64,000 bases of DNA from Ambrosia x helenae (Eukaryota; Streptophyta; Magnoliopsida; Asterales; Asteraceae): NCBI GenBank assembly GCA_030844895.1, contig CM061232.1, forward strand, positions 88,105,769 through 88,169,768, in the 5' to 3' direction. The notes beneath the pieces were generated by a model. That model was given only the letters and a program-made list of their open reading frames with translations. It was not told the DNA's origin and searched no databases. Shown here one piece after another: positions 1-12,417 of the stretch. A program made the translations under genes and the position numbers. Position 1 is the stretch's first letter. Every line of letters starts with the position of its first letter.

Positions 1-1356
1 GACAAAACTCTTTTCCTCACCGGTATCAAACAAAATTGAAGCATACAAATTGTTAATAAGAAATGTACCGTTGACCACATCATTGACAGCTTGAGCTTGA
101 TTAGTATTGATATTGAAAGCATGGCCGCGAGCTGGAGCTGCTTGGATTGCTGGAACTGCTGGGGCTGCTGGAGTGTGCTGGCGAGACTGGATAAAAGCAG
201 TCAGATGAGGACACCTATCTTGCCTGTGGTTAGGATCACCACAAGCATAACAAGTTCTGGGTTGACCAGTCCTCTGGTTTTGAGCATTCCCAGATTTAGT
301 TTCTCGGCAGTGAGAGGTAGTATGGCCTATTTTGCCGCAATTGTCACACTTCCAGCAAGGTCGGTCAGTAGGGTGGTGCCAGTTGCATTTACTACACTTG
401 GGGAAAATGCGAGTATAAGGTTTTGGTCCTGATTGGGCTTGAGATGCGGCAGGTGGGTTAGTGGCGGGAATTTGATTAATAGGTGCAACAACAGCATAAT
501 TCTGACTCCTACCTTTACGTTTCTTGTTGGATCTAGAAGTAGAGGTAGAGGCAGAGGTAGATTTGAGAGGTTCAGTAGTAGCAGGGGTTGAAGAGGTTTC
601 AGTTGGTCGCTTAGTACCTTTACGAGTCAGGGTACCATCCTTGACATGCTTGTCGGTAAGAGATGCTGCAAGACGAATGGCATCCTCTACAGTAGCAGGT
701 TTACTCCCCATAATTGTATCATGGATCTGAGGTGGTAGTCCCTCAATATACTTCTCAATGGCTAAGGGCAGTGGTGTCACCATACGAGGAATCAGTAAGC
801 TCAACTCGTGATAACGGTTGTTGTAGGGAACGTTGTTTCCACTATCCTGTTTGAGGTGATAGAACTCATCCTCCAATTTCTTCATCTCACTACGGGGAGC
901 AATTTTGAAATCATCCCAAGACATAGCTAAAGCAGCTTCCGTCCCTCGAGCATGTTTTTCACCATTCCACCAAGTGAGCGCTCTTTTTTGAAGAACACCC
1001 GTGGCATGACGAACACGGAGGTTGGCTGGACAGTCGCTATTAATGAACGTATTCTCCATACTTTCGAACCATTCAAGTAACCCAGTGGCTCCCTCAGTGC
1101 CATTAAACTTGTTGGGATGGCAAGAGTTGAAGTGCTTGAAAGTGCACTTATTCTCACTAGCCCCACCATTTCCACCCGCATTCCCGTTAGAGTTCCCATT
1201 CGAGCTACCGTTCGGGTTAAGGTTTGGAATAATAGCATTAATGATGTTAGGAACAAGTGTTTCCAACTTGTCATTGAGCATGGTCGCGATACGCTGATCT
1301 GACTTCAACTTAGCTTGACGCTTAGAGGCTCTTTTGCGAGATTCGCGATCAGACAT
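1..1356 (-). CDS. Ty3/Gypsy gag and start of protease (partial, runs off left edge)
   Basis: Reading the minus strand from the ATG at 1356, the frame stays open for 452 codons to the window edge. It encodes the capsid/nucleocapsid polyprotein of an LTR retrotransposon. Visible parts: an N-terminal Asn/Gly-rich stretch, the capsid motif ALTWWN, two CCHC zinc knuckles (CDNCGKIGHTTSHC and CYACGDPNHRQDRC, both C-x2-C-x4-H-x4-C), and near the edge the retropepsin active site DTGEEKSF. The capsid lacks a few residues found between WDD and PR in the related copy at 24841-26334, an apparent in-frame deletion. The start is supported by the upstream leader, primer-binding site and LTR (1357-4773). No stop or frameshift is seen in the visible part, so this copy may be fairly young. 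Pol should lie to the left, outside the window. Confidence 0.88.
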   Translation of the reverse strand, partial: MSDRESRKRASKRQAKLKSDQRIATMLNDKLETLVPNIINAIIPNLNPNGSSNGNSNGNAGGNGGASENKCTFKHFNSCHPNKFNGTEGATGLLEWFESMENTFINSDCPANLRVRHATGVLQKRALTWWNGEKHARGTEAALAMSWDDFKIAPRSEMKKLEDEFYHLKQDSGNNVPYNNRYHELSLLIPRMVTPLPLAIEKYIEGLPPQIHDTIMGSKPATVEDAIRLAASLTDKHVKDGTLTRKGTKRPTETSSTPATTEPLKSTSASTSTSRSNKKRKGRSQNYAVVAPINQIPATNPPAASQAQSGPKPYTRIFPKCSKCNWHHPTDRPCWKCDNCGKIGHTTSHCRETKSGNAQNQRTGQPRTCYACGDPNHRQDRCPHLTAFIQSRQHTPAAPAVPAIQAAPARGHAFNINTNQAQAVNDVVNGTFLINNLYASILFDTGEEKSFV

Positions 1357-2240
1357 CTACAAAAATAAAGCAACACCTATGAGATCTAATATCAAGATTT
1401 TGAATGACACATAGCATACGAGAAATTTTGCATAATTAAAGAGTAACTTAGAAATCAATATAGGAAAATTTTCAATAGATTAATAATGAAAATCAAATCA
1501 TGATAAAAGCAAATGAAATATCAAGAATAAAATGAGATATTTGGGATTGTTTCTCAGGAAACTGGTGACTAGCCAAAGAAATTGAAATATTATTAGTGAC
1601 TCGTGGGGCGTACTTTAGCCTATAAGTGAATGCTCATCCCGAGAATTCCCAGGTAGGTAAACGGGTCCCTCGTCTGATTGGGATTTATGCGAATTACCAA
1701 CCTAGACAGAAAACTCAGAATACAGGCGCTCACCCTTCCAGATTGCACGTGCCCCGTCACAAATAATTTTCCAAAACTTTAGCGGATCTTGAGATGTGGA
1801 AATATATATCCTTGAGATGTGGATTTCACTCCTAACTCAAAGATATACGTCCAAAAAGTAAAAAAAATACGATGGAGTGAAACTGGTCACTAAAATAAGG
1901 ATATCACTCCTAGCTTAGTGATTTAAGTTTCTTTGGGAGGGATAGATTCCTTGAGATTTGGACGTCTCCTATCTCGAAAGGAAAATATTCCAAGATAAAT
2001 AAATAAAATATATAAGGAGTGAAACTATTCACCAAGATATGGATATCACTCCTAACTTGGTGTTTTCGTTTCGTTTGTGGAATATGATCTTCTTGAATAT
2101 AAGGAAAAGTATAAGGAGAAAATCTATCTAAAGTAATAAGAGGATAAAAGAAAACATATAAAGGGTAACTAAGTTATAGTCTAGGTCAAAAGCATTTACT
2201 AATAACCTAATTCCCTATAACCATGGCTCTGATACCAATC
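1357..2240 (-). other. Untranslated leader of the left-edge Gypsy element
   Basis: Noncoding stretch between primer-binding site and gag ATG. Positions 1611-1751 are strongly conserved with 26518-26659 in the other Gypsy element of this window, although the two LTRs have largely diverged. The rest is AT-rich with short repeated phrases (for example 'gagtgaaactggtcac' type words at 1874-1890 and 2020-2035). Packaging or RNA-structure roles are inference. Confidence 0.7.
2225..2237 (-). other. Primer-binding site (initiator tRNA-Met)
   Basis: The minus strand reads TGGTATCAGAGCC, complementary to the 3' end of plant initiator tRNA-Met, three bases from the LTR end at 2241. This fixes the element's orientation (minus) and identifies the LTR at 2241-4773 as its 5' LTR. 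Confidence 0.92.
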
Positions 2241-4773
2241 TGTAACACCCCAACCGATGGCGGAAACATCGAGGTGTCACGTAGTGACGATTGTTCAATA
2301 GCACATGGACTAAATTGTAAATATTAATAGCAAACAACTTTCATTATCCGAAAGGAAATACAAAAGTCTTAATAAAAAAATCTCAAACATAGTTAAATAA
2401 ATATTCAATCTTTTATTTAAGTACTAGGTCCAGCCTAAGCGTGAAAGCATGTACAATCAAACGTCACCTGAAACATGTACAAAACAATTTTGTCAACACA
2501 TATAATGTATTGGTGAGTACACCCGTTTGATATATATAGTATGAAAATGTTTCGCAATTCATGTGTTGTATACCGTTGGCAAATATGTAATAAGTCGTAT
2601 CAGTCAAAACCAAACCTGAGAATAATGACTAACACATGACTAACAATCTGAATAATGAATTAACAAGACAATGACCAAGATCCTCTCAAGAGAGTCTCAA
2701 GGGGGTATACCATAGTACTATTCATTGAAATGCTAGGCCGCCCAGCGGTTAATGATTAAGCATAATACACACCAAATCACATAAGGCAAACACACATGAG
2801 AATTGCATTAAGTATAAGAAATAAAACTTGATTAATAGGTACATGAATCATCCCAAAATAGTAAAACAGTAAGGAAAGGGAAAGATATACTCACAGTTTC
2901 GCTAAATATAAATTCCGAGAAGGTTCGTCGTAAAGGCTTAAGAATTCCGAGGAACTCAACCTATATATAAAACACTAAATGAGGAAAATGTCTAAAAAGT
3001 CTAAGACAACCATCGCCTAAGGCATTAGGGCTTGCTAGACTCGTATAGGGAAGGTGAAATTGTTAATAATAATTTGAACGACAGTTTTGAAATATATATA
3101 TCATGATTAATTTAATAGACGACCAAAACACTTATGTATTCCACATATAGAAATATTTTCTATTTTATAGAAAAATAATCATGAAATATTTTTATGATTT
3201 ATATTTAATTAAATAATTTATTATATCTAATTTAAATATAAATAGAATAAATAACACGAGCTATGATTCCAAAGTGAAATTATTATGAGAAAAGATTATT
3301 TTATGGTGTGAAATACTAAAAATAATATTTCCATAATTTCTCTCAATTTATTTGTATTTAAAACATATTTAATGAGTTTAAATAGTGTTTTAATGGTTAA
3401 AATTAGTAAAAATAACAAAAATAATCATTTTATAAGAAATTACATTTTATTACAGTTTATCATTCATAAAAATAATTCTCCAGAAAATTTGAGGTTAAAA
3501 TCTCTTAACATGGATTTTTTTATCATTTAATTATGATTAAAACAATTAAATTCAATAAAAATATAAAATTGAGACATTTTCCGGAAAATAAAAGTATGGT
3601 AATTTTATTTTAGGTGTCAAGATGTTATGTCTAAATTTTTATAATTTTTGGAGCAAGAATGAATTTATAATGAATATTATAGATTTATATACGTTATAAA
3701 TGATTATTATACAATTTAAAATAATAGTACAAAAAAAAAAAAAAAAAAAAAGAAACAAACCAAAGTCAAAAAGAAAAGGGTGTTGGTCATGGGGTTCGAT
3801 CCCCTGACCTTTCTGTGTAACACCTGTGCTTCAACCACTAGACCAGAAGTTTTTGTTGATTAAATTTAGAAACAAAATATACTTAACATTCAAAGTCACC
3901 TTCTTCTTCCCCAAATCCTATGAACCCTAACCCTAACCCCATAATCAATTACCCGATTTAGGCAACATTAATACTCTGTGATAAGGGGCAATTGATCGGA
4001 TAAGACTCTAGAATAAAATGGCACAGAGAATTGTAACTCACAAAGCTCGATTAAGGCGTAGAAAGGGCGACGGCTTGCAAGGCTTTATCACACAAATTAG
4101 AGGATCTTGAACAGGTATGGGATCGATTAGAGTGAGGGCTAATGTTGGTTAAGGTTCAGACACTGAATGGAAATGAGTAATTTATACAAATAATGACGTT
4201 TCAGGTATGCTAAGACTTGATGTCGACGGTTACATATAGGCCGAATCATAACCCTCTTTAAAATGCGTTTAAGACACCTAAACATGGCCGAAACTGATAC
4301 TTAATGATGGAGAAACGCATTGCAATAATTATTAGAAGTAAATGGACATTAAAAAGGGGTATTTGGGTCTCGTCGGAAGGCTTCGTCGGAGCAGTTTGCT
4401 GGCCGGAAACGAATCAGCAGCATGGGGGAGGGAGAAAGTGTTTAAAACTTTGAGAAATTGGCAGGACTGGCCCCTCTTGTTTAACTTAGGTTAATTTTCA
4501 AGGTTTTCTTGTTAGTTTTTCCCTTTATAATAACTAAGTTAAATAATTAAACTTAAAACTTTTATAAACTTGAAATTTTTATAATATATTTTTTTTCCGA
4601 ATAACGTTGCAACATACGCGTTAGATTAAATCGAGATTGAGATCCATAATACATGCAAATAATATAACTTGAGCTCGCACATTTATTGAATTTGAAAACA
4701 ACAAAGATTACATGAAATATTTGAAGGACTAATATCGTCAATTAAATGAAAGTCGAGGGTGACGGATGTCACA
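2241..4773 (-). repeat. 5' LTR of the left-edge Gypsy element
   Basis: Bounded on the plus strand by TGTAACACCCC at 2241 and GGATGTCACA ending at 4773, giving TG...CA termini in element orientation. About 2.5 kb. It contains a poly-A run (3732-3751) and a tRNA-like module (3784-3845). The first 50 bp or so are nearly identical to the start of the LTRs at 19376 and 26948, while the remainder differs. The matching 3' LTR would be left of the window, so the target duplication cannot be checked; the right flank begins AGCTT. Confidence 0.8.
3784..3845 (-). other. tRNA-like module inside LTR
   Basis: On the minus strand an A-box-like TGGTCTAGTGGTT is followed about 40 bp later by GGGGATCGAACCCC, which resembles a T-arm/B-box stem-loop. 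Similar modules occur in the LTR at 19376-21773. I did not fold a full cloverleaf, so this is likely tRNA-derived sequence rather than a working tRNA gene. Confidence 0.45.
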
Positions 4774-6959
4774 AGCTTGCCTTAGAAAACACTATATAAG
4801 GAGGTGCCATGAATCTTTCATTCTTGCACCACACCACTCAAAAATCACCTCTAGTTCCCTCTCTAAAAACACTTGGCCGAAGACCCCTTTTTGGGTGGAT
4901 TAGCGAGCACTAGGAGCTCCAGTTCTACAAGTTTTTCCTTTCCTACTAGCTAGAATTATGGTAAGTTTTAATCGCTTGTTTTTCTTAAGTTCCATCAGCC
5001 CTTATTGTGAACCCAAACTTAGGCTCTTTGATCACTAGGATCGACCCCAACTAAACATGATAGATTGATTATTGTGAGATTAATCAAGCTTCTATCATGT
5101 GCACATTGTTCCACCTATGCAAATCAATCATGTCATCTAGTGTTAGAGTAATTGTTACACCTATGTAATCAATTATATTATCTAGTGTTAGAATAATTGA
5201 TTACACATGGATTCATGAAACATTTTTAGATCAAACATCTTATATGATCTACACAAATTAATGTGGTTCACAAAAGTAGGTGCCGAACTTGTATACTAAA
5301 CAAAGAACACATAGTTTAATATATTTTAATGCTCATAGGGAGATCTTTGTTGGAACGATAGTTACTTTCTTTGCTTTGCTAGATCTCTCAAACCCCAGGT
5401 GAGTTTCACTACTCTTTTTCTCAAAAGCATACGTCTCGGATGAGACAACTTTCTAAACTTTTTCATAGTCCGGTTTGGGACTACTTTTACACATCCCGGG
5501 TTTGGGGTGCTATGATTCACTAGGTGAATCTACTTTCACTAATTCATGCTTTATGTACTTGATGAACTAAACCAACTCTATCATTGAAGTCCTTCTAAAT
5601 ACCGAATGAGTTGCCGGATGGCAAGCGGGTTACTAGTTGATAGCGCTATTAGGTCTCACAAACCTCACGTCGTGTGCTGGACAGCATGGGTGTGAACTAT
5701 AACTCAACATATTATCATTGTTGATAGACACTGATGCAAGGCACTTTGCTCACTATTGTGGGATCTCGTTGTTTAGCAGTTTGGTATTACCGGTTTTAGT
5801 TATCATGAGTGGGCTAGCTACCCCTGGCATGTGAATTAGCATTTACTCGTCAAAACATGGTCTGGAGGACCTACGTATTTACCAAACTTTGTGAACTCGC
5901 CAACTTTATGTTGACCCACGATTATTATACCTTTTTGCAGGACACTAGTTCGAAGCACGAGTAGGGCATGCATCATATAGCATCATAGGGACATGAATAC
6001 TTATCTATTTTCAAGTGTTTAATTATCTATGTTAGGACAAAAAGGATTGGTGAAACCACTTTTGCAAACCTTAGTCTAATTCACTTCTGTCAAAATACTC
6101 TAAGTATAGAACTGCTGAAGAAGAAGGATCAAACTGCTGAAGAAGAGATTCAGAAGTACTGAAGAAGAAAAGTCATCAGAAGTTCTGAAGTTCAAACCAG
6201 ACACTTCTACTGAAGAACTACTGAAGACAAACTACTCATCAGTAGTTTGTCATTCATCAGTACTTACATGAAGATCTTTTCCACCGCCTTTGTATATCAG
6301 TAGTTTATTACTTTAGTATTTCTTTTTGCTTTATGTACAAGTTCCAAGACTGCAACTTGTTGCAACTTGTTTCTGAACTTGATTTTTGGCAAGGTTCATG
6401 TATTTGTAAAGTCTATAAATAGAAGGGTTCATCCCTCTGTTTTAGACATTGATTTTAATACAGAAATCCTTCAACACTTATTATTGTTATTTCCATTTCA
6501 TGTTTATTGAGAATCTGTCAAAGTGTTTCATTCTCATTCAATACTTAGATTCTCAATAAATACTTATCATTTATTAGTTCTTGAATCCAGGGGGAGTAAT
6601 AACTCCTGTTGATAAGTGTAGCTTTAAACTTATAACATTCCGCTGTGCTATCACTCATCAAGAACTTGCTAAACACTTAAGTGTCAACTAGCAAGTTCAA
6701 ACAAAAGAGCAATATACTGATCCAACAATCTATTATCATTTTGAACACGTTGTCTACTCTGACTATTTGAATAACTATTATCTTTAAAATTCGCTTCCGC
6801 AACTATTGAAATATTTGAGTATCTATGAAACTTGTTTTACAATAACGAACTAAATGGTTTGGGCATTTAGAGTCGTTCATGTGACTTATGGCTATGGAGA
6901 TCCTGGAACGTCACACGCCTCGCGGTATAAACCCCGTGGTGGAAATTGAGGGTGTGACA
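4774..6959 (+). repeat. LTR of another element, interrupted (plus orientation)
   Basis: Ends in GGGTGTGACA at 6959. Its start is lost where the left-edge Gypsy element inserted (4773/4774). A TATA box (CTATATAAG, 4792-4800) precedes a leader-like stretch, and the phrase 'ccaggtgagtttcac' at 5395-5410 recurs in the LTRs at 8458-12417 and 14111-36207, so all three look distantly related. No primer-binding site follows 6959, so it is a solo or truncated LTR. It is itself split by the Copia solo LTR at 6030-6727. Confidence 0.6.
6030..6727 (+). mobile_element. Solo LTR of a Copia-type retrotransposon
   Basis: TGTTAGGAC...GATCCAACA, 698 bp, flanked by perfect 5-bp duplications ATCTA (6025-6029 and 6728-6732). 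It has a TATA box (CTATAAATAG, about 6415) and, near the 5' end, imperfect repeats of a CTGAAGAAG-like word. There is no internal domain, so it is the product of LTR-LTR recombination. Copia assignment rests on length, termini and overall look; SIRE-like is a guess. Confidence 0.82.
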
Positions 6960-6960
6960 T

Positions 6961-8314
6961 TGTTGATGTTCATTCGACCCATTACAAGCTGGTTCGACCA
7001 TTTTTAGTGTTCATTCGACCCCCCAATTTTGGTTTGACCCCCCCCCCCCAACAGGTCGAATCAACACTGGTTCAACCCTTGTGCTGCTAAAACTCACAAA
7101 ACACACCAAATCGCATCTAAGCAGTACGAAAACATCACCAATCACAACAGTCAACTATCATTAACCTATCCCCACAAAACCCTACCAATTTTATCCCAAA
7201 ATTAGTTCGTTTTACAACTTTCCCAAAATGGCAAATTATGGAAATGTCACATCAATGCATGTAAACTTTACTCAAAATGGAAACTTATCAAAATCATTTT
7301 GTAATCAGATTAATATGCCCAGATTATCATGTATATGAAAACCCCTAATCATTTAATAACAATATTATCATGAACAAACCCTAGATCTAACACAAAATCC
7401 CCAAAATGGTCAAAACATCATCAATAATCAATTGTAACCTATAATAACCATAAAACATCATCTATAATAGTCCTAAATCATTGTTATATCATCTACACAT
7501 CATTCAATCATCAAACAATACATAACACCTCATTAAACATCATTAACACATGTATATTTGTATAAAAACTCATTATTAATGATAAGGTTTTGTTTAGAAA
7601 GATGTTAGAAAGGTTTTTATCCATGAAACCTTTCTTAGATCAGATATGGACCTTTGGGTTTTGATAAAAACGAATGAAAAATGATTAAAAAGGTTTTAGA
7701 TCAAGAACACACCTTGAATCTTCTCTTGTTTATGATGTAGAATGTGTTTTTATGTTAGGATCTGAAAAACAAGGTCAAAAACTCCTCCATATAGGTTTGA
7801 GGTTGAGAGAGAGCACTTTGTGACGGTTAGGGTTTGTGAAATGATGAAAAAGTTGCAAAGTATGGTATTTATAGTTCCTGTTCATTCGCACCCTGCAGGG
7901 GTCGAATAAGTGGTTTATAGGGATCGAATGAGTGACCCTGTGACTGGTTCGAACTCCCTCAGGGTTTCCCCAGTTTCCAACTTTTGTAATTTTGTCGTTT
8001 AAACACGTTTTAACACAGGTTAACCTATCTTAACACCTAAACACCATTTAAACACGTATTTGCACATTATATATCATATATGGATCAATTTATGTTTATC
8101 ACTTAATTCAATTCGTGTAATTCACCAACAACGGGACTCAAGACTCGTGTGTGCATATGATAACCCCAATGATCCTCCGAATCATTGAACTCTGGACAAT
8201 ACGTAATGTAACCCGACTCAACTGACCCAGTTAAGTATGTTAAATAAATGTTTTTTCGCTATGGTAGACTTATATGTTTGTAAAAGTATTAACCTGAATA
8301 TGCCGGGTGTCACA
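6961..8314 (-). repeat. 3' LTR of a minus-strand Gypsy-like element
   Basis: In element orientation it starts TGTGACACCCGG at 8314 and ends CATCAACA at 6961. It is preceded by a purine tract CAGGGGGGTGA (8315-8325), the expected polypurine tract next to a 3' LTR. A TATAAATA box lies on the minus strand at 7866-7873. The region 6970-7080 repeats a TTCGACC word several times. It abuts the LTR ending at 6959, so the two insertions meet head to tail. Confidence 0.68.
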
Positions 8315-8457
8315 TCACCCCCCTGTTGAAATAATTTTCGTCCCGCAAATTGCCCGAAGCCGAAAAGGAAGAGACGAAAAGAAAGAAAAATTTTCCGGTT
8401 GCTACAACCCACCAGTTTATTTTAGCAGTCTACAAACGTTAAAAATCAAACATTCTT
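8315..8457 (-). other. Internal 3' remnant and polypurine tract
   Basis: Short internal sequence of the element whose 3' LTR is at 6961-8314. It contains the GGGACGAAA-like block common upstream of Gypsy 3' LTRs and the purine tract. It is cut off at 8457 by insertion of the 4-kb LTR. Confidence 0.55.
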
Positions 8458-10868
8458 TGTGACGCCCGTCAACAAATCAAGTCAAGATCCATACACACTT
8501 TACTTAACAATGCCATTTCATGTGCATATTAGACACTTTTAGCACTTACTATACCAGCTCTAGTCTAGTAGAGTCCGAACTATTGCAGAAATTTAGTACA
8601 TTATCCGTTTACACATACAACACCTGACTATCCAAGATAATTGGCGTTAAATAATCAAGCCAATCACACGCTCAACAAAGAGCAACCGGGCATCCAATTA
8701 CTTTGTATGGATAAAACAACGTTACACATGACAATACAAAGTGGGAAAATTAATCAATTCCACTTAAATCCGAACAATTCACAATATGTTTCATGAAATT
8801 AACACACACAAAATCGTGAAACATTATCAAGATACCAACACATGTTTATTCAACTATTAACATATGTATTGATAACATGGTTTATATTGTTATCCAACAA
8901 CACATGTTTATTAACTCATTAGATCGTCCGTATATACATGTGTTAACACTCAAAAACCTATACCTATACCGGAGATAACTAGTGATTATCTATAACACAA
9001 CATGTACTTACATGTATGTGTGTATATTCGGCCATGTGCAAGCATATATATATATATACCTATACAATCAACACAAAAATAGTTAACAAGACCTATGTAT
9101 GTATGTATCTACATGGCACACAAACAACACAAGAAACCAAAATCTCCCATGACAATAACTTCTACACTATAATATGGTTGATTTCCTTTTGTCCCTTGGC
9201 TTCGGCCGAATCGTCACAACACCAACACTTGTCATTTTCAAAGTTGTCACGACATTATACTAGAATGGGTTTTTGATAAATATATGAACACCTACCTAGA
9301 TAAATGAGTTTCCATACCTACACACATGATAAGCCAACCAACCTATAAATCTACATATACATACACACAATTCGGTTGAAAGGGACATCACACTGCCAAG
9401 TGATCAGGACTCATATACTCACATATACACACATGGGTATATATGCATAGACAAGAGATATTTGTTTTGTCTTGTCTTTCATTTACACGAAAGTGGACAT
9501 CATAAACAATCACCAATGAAAGATTAGCTACCTCATTTGGAAATCAACAAACCATTCCTTTCTTCCTCCCAATCTCGGCCGAATACCCCCCCCTCCACAC
9601 ACATACAATCACCTTTGATTTTGTTCTTGTCCACATCCTACATGCATGCTACATGGAGACAAAATCACCAACTCACCCTACTTATACCATTATAGGTCTT
9701 GTCACCTTTAACCTTGATACCAAGCTAGATTAACTTCCAATTTTGTGAGACCTCATGTGCAAGAATCGGCCAAGAAGAAGAAGAATCAAGAAGCATGTGA
9801 TTGATTGTCAACCTTATACAAAAATGGACATAAAACCAAACAATGATCAATTCCCAACCTAAGTCAACTAGCCTCCAGTGTTTTTCTTTGTCACAAATCG
9901 GCTCACATCCAAGAAAAGTGCATGCCATCTCTCAAGTGTCAGCATTTTACACCAATTGAGCTTAGAACTTTTAACCCACTACCAAATCCTAGACAAGTTG
10001 ACTTGCTTCTTATGGTTTTATCTTCCTACCAATCGGCCCATATAAGAAGGATGCAAGAGTGGTGTTAAACATTCACAACATACCCACAAACTCACAAACC
10101 TTAACAAAACTCTTTTCACCTTCCTTTTCCCTACCTTCGGCCGACCCCAACCCCACCCAATCCTCATCATTTCCTTTCTAATATACAATCGGCCAAGACC
10201 CTAGAGCCCTCAAGAGTCGGAGTATAGGAGTGTATCGACCCACAATTTGTTAAAAGCCGTGGGAGTAGCACAAGTGATCGGGTTCACCTTCTCTTGATTC
10301 GGTATGTTTAAACACTATAAGTTCCTATTTCTCCTTACTAGTTTCGGCCCATTCATTGTACACCCAACCCCTAGCCTCTAGTCCTTATAGGCCACAATCA
10401 CTCTGCACAATAACATGAAAGTTTGAATCTTACAATGTGTTAGTTTTTGGATTACAAACATATATATATATATATATATAGTACAAGGTTATATTGGAAA
10501 CCCTTGTTATAGTGAAAACTCTGTAAACTCTAACTTTCCGAGCTTTTTTTTATATGAAAATTTTAGGGAACGTAATATACATGATTTTAAGCATTTTGAG
10601 CCAAAACAAATCAAAAAATCGTCGAGCACTTTTTTTTAAAAAAAATAAATAAGTTTTCAGGTAACACATTGTTAACACATGTTAATTTCGCTTAACATGT
10701 GTTACCCGAAAACTGTTTTTTTAAGTGCTCTGTGCTTTTTTGATTTTTTTGGCTCAAAATGCTTAAAATCGTGTATATTACATGCCCTAAAGTTTTCAGG
10801 CCCTAAAAAGCTCAGGAAGTCAGAGTTTCCAAGGTTTTCACTATAACAATGGGTTTCCACATTATCCT

Positions 10869-10910
<42 letters not shown>

Positions 10911-12417
10911 GTATATGTGCAATGTCACACACATATGTATATCAAGAATCGACATAGAGGTTAAACACCCATGGCTTATATAAGCACGTGTGGACTTTAG
11001 GTTTTGCCAAAAATTCGACTTTTGGGAACCAAGACATAATATTTAAGCATACCTTGACATAACTTCCTTTAATATATAAACATCCACGATCACATATAAT
11101 GTTACACACTTATACACTTATACACTCGAAACCATCATTTACAACTATAAACAAGTGTGTAAACGTCAATCTTTTCATACATGAATCGGCTTTAGAATAA
11201 AGCTTACAAGTAAAGTTTTAGGAATTACATGAACATATGTTAAAATGGCATTAACATGTGTTAAACACAATTCGGACAATATAAGGTTATGACACATGTT
11301 AAAACACTTGCATTTCCATGATTTTACCACACATGTTAAATTGGGAAATATTCTATAACCTATGATGACATGTGGGGCCCGTTTTGTTAACAATAAATGT
11401 GTTTTTACAACAAAACTCCCTAAATTCATGAAACAATACACTTTACAAAAGTACATGCAAGATACGTAGTAATTGTCACATGCACAAACAATGGCCCCAC
11501 ACATACAAGGTACAAGGGTCCACAAGTCGGGTGAACAATTTGTGTGGTAAACGACAAGAACGCACAACTTACTATGTCCTTGATAATCATAGGGTACCAT
11601 TTCTCAAGACATTAGCTATTCCATTTTTCTGCTTTACTAGACCCTATCTTCAGTCACCAAGTGAGTTTCACGGCCCCATTTTACTGTTTTTACATTTTTG
11701 GGGATAAACATGCTACATTTCTAGTTACAATTACATTTGTGTGAATTTCTATCATGACTACCACGTGAAACATGAGACATTCGATTCATCAGCTTAATAG
11801 TCCTCGTTCTTACATTTACACTGTAACTATTAGCTAACAGTAGCCATGGAACACTTAAATAGATCTATTGGGTTTACACCCCCACTCTTGGTTAGTCGCT
11901 CTAACCGGTTACATGCAAAGAGTGTTAGTATTCTACTATATATACGTTGTCTTTATTGTACAAAGCGCGAGGCACAACAGTCATGAGGTTTGGTTATGGG
12001 ACTCATGGTTGGCACAGTAATCATTAGCTTAGCTAGTTTTGATTGGTCATACACGAATTTCATAAACACAATTACATAGTACATCACAACCCGTGAACTC
12101 ACCGACATTATGTTGACAAATCTTTTACGCATGTTTTTCAGGTAATTGACTATGGAGTTCGGCGACTTGAGGGAGAGGTTTGAGTACACATCATGTGGTA
12201 CCATCATCATGAACCAAGATTCAATAACATCTATTATGTAACGTTTTTAACATTTGGTTCGAAGTTTTCAGACAATTTACTTTTATTTCTGATTAGGTAA
12301 GCCAAGATTTAAATGGTTGGTATCTACTATTATCATATCTTATGTGTTTCTTGAATCTTGTGCTTGAAGACATTTCGAAATTACATCCTTGTGTTTCCGC
12401 CTTGGCGGGGTGTGACA
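8458..12417 (+). mobile_element. Solo LTR, about 4 kb, plus orientation
   Basis: Starts TGTGACGCCCGTC at 8458 and ends GCGGGGTGTGACA at 12417. The flanks TTCTT (8453-8457) and GTCTT (12418-12422) match at 4 of 5 bases, compatible with a mutated target duplication. No primer-binding site follows and no purine tract precedes, as expected for a solo LTR. Its sequence, reversed, aligns with the split LTR at 14111-36207, which supports both boundaries. A foldback element sits inside at 10481-10873. No credible protein-coding sequence is present; the ORFs here are short and unrelated to known families. Confidence 0.72.
10481..10873. mobile_element. TA-tract foldback element (near-perfect palindrome)
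   Basis: Lies between (TA)n runs at 10460-10480 and 10874-10908. The left arm reads rightward the same as the right arm read backward, including GGAAACCCTTGTTATAGTG versus GGAAACCCATTGTTATAGTG, with the centre near 10686 at an AACACATGTTAA palindrome. Arms are about 190 bp each, leaving almost no loop. No coding capacity. This is a MITE-like foldback of the type that inserts in TA microsatellites. Confidence 0.72.

Noticed and set aside
3784..3845. A functional tRNA gene
   Set aside because: A- and B-box words are present, but I could not form a convincing acceptor stem or cloverleaf, and the module sits inside an LTR.
2241..4773. A CRISPR-like or phage-like repeat system
   Set aside because: Repeats here are LTR and microsatellite in nature; no regular direct repeats with spacers exist in the window.
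4792..5000. A host gene promoter with TATA box and leader
   Set aside because: The context is an LTR related to those at 8458 and 14111; the TATA box belongs to the retrotransposon promoter.
11175..11600. 141-codon minus-strand ORF, Cys-rich
   Set aside because: Lies inside a solo LTR and has no family motif; Cys/Tyr richness reflects TGT/TAT-rich DNA.
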